DNA of 64,000 nt from Fibrella aestuarina BUZ 2 (lineage in GTDB: Bacteria; Bacteroidota; Bacteroidia; Cytophagales; Spirosomataceae): assembly GCF_000331105.1 (NCBI RefSeq), contig NC_020054.1:5893815-5957814 (forward strand). Direction: 5' to 3'. This document shows, piece by piece, positions 63,823-64,000 of the stretch (position 1 is its first letter; each line of letters begins with the position of its first letter). Below the pieces are notes generated by a model. That model ran no database searches. It saw nothing but the letters and a program-made list of their open reading frames with translations, and had not been told where the DNA came from. The position numbers and the translations under genes are program-made.

Positions 63823-63888
63823 CATGGGGCAGGAGGCATGGGGTTTAGGGAGTTTTTGAAACCCCATGCCCCATGCACCATGCCCCAT
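63823..63888. repeat. Inverted repeat of CCCCATG-type heptamers
   Basis: Left arm 63823-63846 (CATGGGG, CAGGAGG units), right arm 63859-63888 (CCCCATG, CCCCATG, then CACCATG and CCCCATA). It lies between pdxA and yicC and ends 16 bases before the yicC start. The plainest example of 7-base periodicity in the window. Confidence 0.8.
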
Positions 63889-63904
63889 ACCTTTTCTCCC
63901 ACAC

Positions 63905-64000
63905 ATGCTTAAATCAATGACCGGCTTCGGCACTGCCACCGTCGAAGCAAACGGCCTCTCGGCAACGGCGGAAGTCAAAACGCTGAATTCTAAATTCTTA
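63905..64000 (+). CDS. yicC: YicC family endoribonuclease (3' end outside window)
   Basis: 32 residues are visible: MLKSMTGFGTATVE, then AEVKTLNSKFL. The SMTGFG start and the VK-x-LNS-x-F motif are diagnostic of the YicC/YloC N-terminal domain. The family degrades RNA in the cytoplasm in the best studied cases. The rest lies beyond base 64000. Confidence 0.85.
   Translation, partial: MLKSMTGFGTATVEANGLSATAEVKTLNSKFL

Overview
The window looks like chromosomal core and accessory DNA of a GC-rich member of the Bacteroidota, most likely order Cytophagales, family Spirosomaceae (Spirosoma, Fibrella or Rudanella-like). This is an inference from gene content: a TonB-linked outer-membrane barrel, DUF3857 proteins, GSCFA, orphan sensor kinases with a 7TM sensor, GH27 and GH43 hydrolases, giant Ig-like and FN3 surface proteins, and promoters that fit the Bacteroidota TTTG / TAnnTTTG pattern. 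I see no rRNA, tRNA, CRISPR array, transposase, integrase or phage gene.

Layout. 1-2579: 3' part of a TonB-dependent receptor. 2617-10008: two translationally coupled DUF3857 proteins, an NAD(P)-binding oxidoreductase and an orphan sensor histidine kinase. 10176-16682: TetR regulator, methyltransferase, BCP-type peroxiredoxin, ROK kinase, lipoprotein, D-aminoacyl-tRNA deacylase, serine acetyltransferase, sugar dehydrogenase. 16776-21115: two convergent L,D-transpeptidases, GH43, Ldh-type dehydrogenase. 21259-25960: DUF502, a small membrane protein, a 600-base AT-rich non-coding stretch, response regulator, aroA, DUF423, YggS. 26279-32351: coiled-coil protein and a 1671-residue adhesin-like protein. 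32584-33758: rpsF-rpsR-rplI. 33853-37930: GSCFA, Mrp and NifU-like Fe-S proteins, GH27. 38132-44467: Tat-exported flavin oxidase, a secreted Hint (Hedgehog/intein) domain protein directly followed by a Patched/MMPL-type RND transporter, and a secreted SH3-like/barrel protein. 44464-48273: esterase, DinB, DEAD-box helicase, MurQ. 48369-53819: 1816-residue FN3 array. 53960-57730: methyltransferase, rhomboid protease, and a TetR-DsbA-nitroreductase cluster with a shared operator. 57802-64000: second sugar dehydrogenase, YciO, pirin, hydroxyacid dehydrogenase, a PdxA with a 230-residue disordered N terminus, and the start of yicC.

Most genes are single transcription units or pairs, separated by large hairpins. 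Many of these hairpins have arms built from degenerate 7-base units. A second window-wide signal is the heptamer ACGTACC (GGTACGT), which I counted by eye about 80 times against about 8 expected; it lies in all three reading frames and on both strands. The most interesting gene context is the Hint protein plus RND transporter pair, which resembles in domain terms a bacterial Hedgehog/Patched arrangement. The best supported regulatory circuit is TAAC-N3-GTTA dyads in front of two paralogous TetR genes and between the promoter elements of a redox operon.
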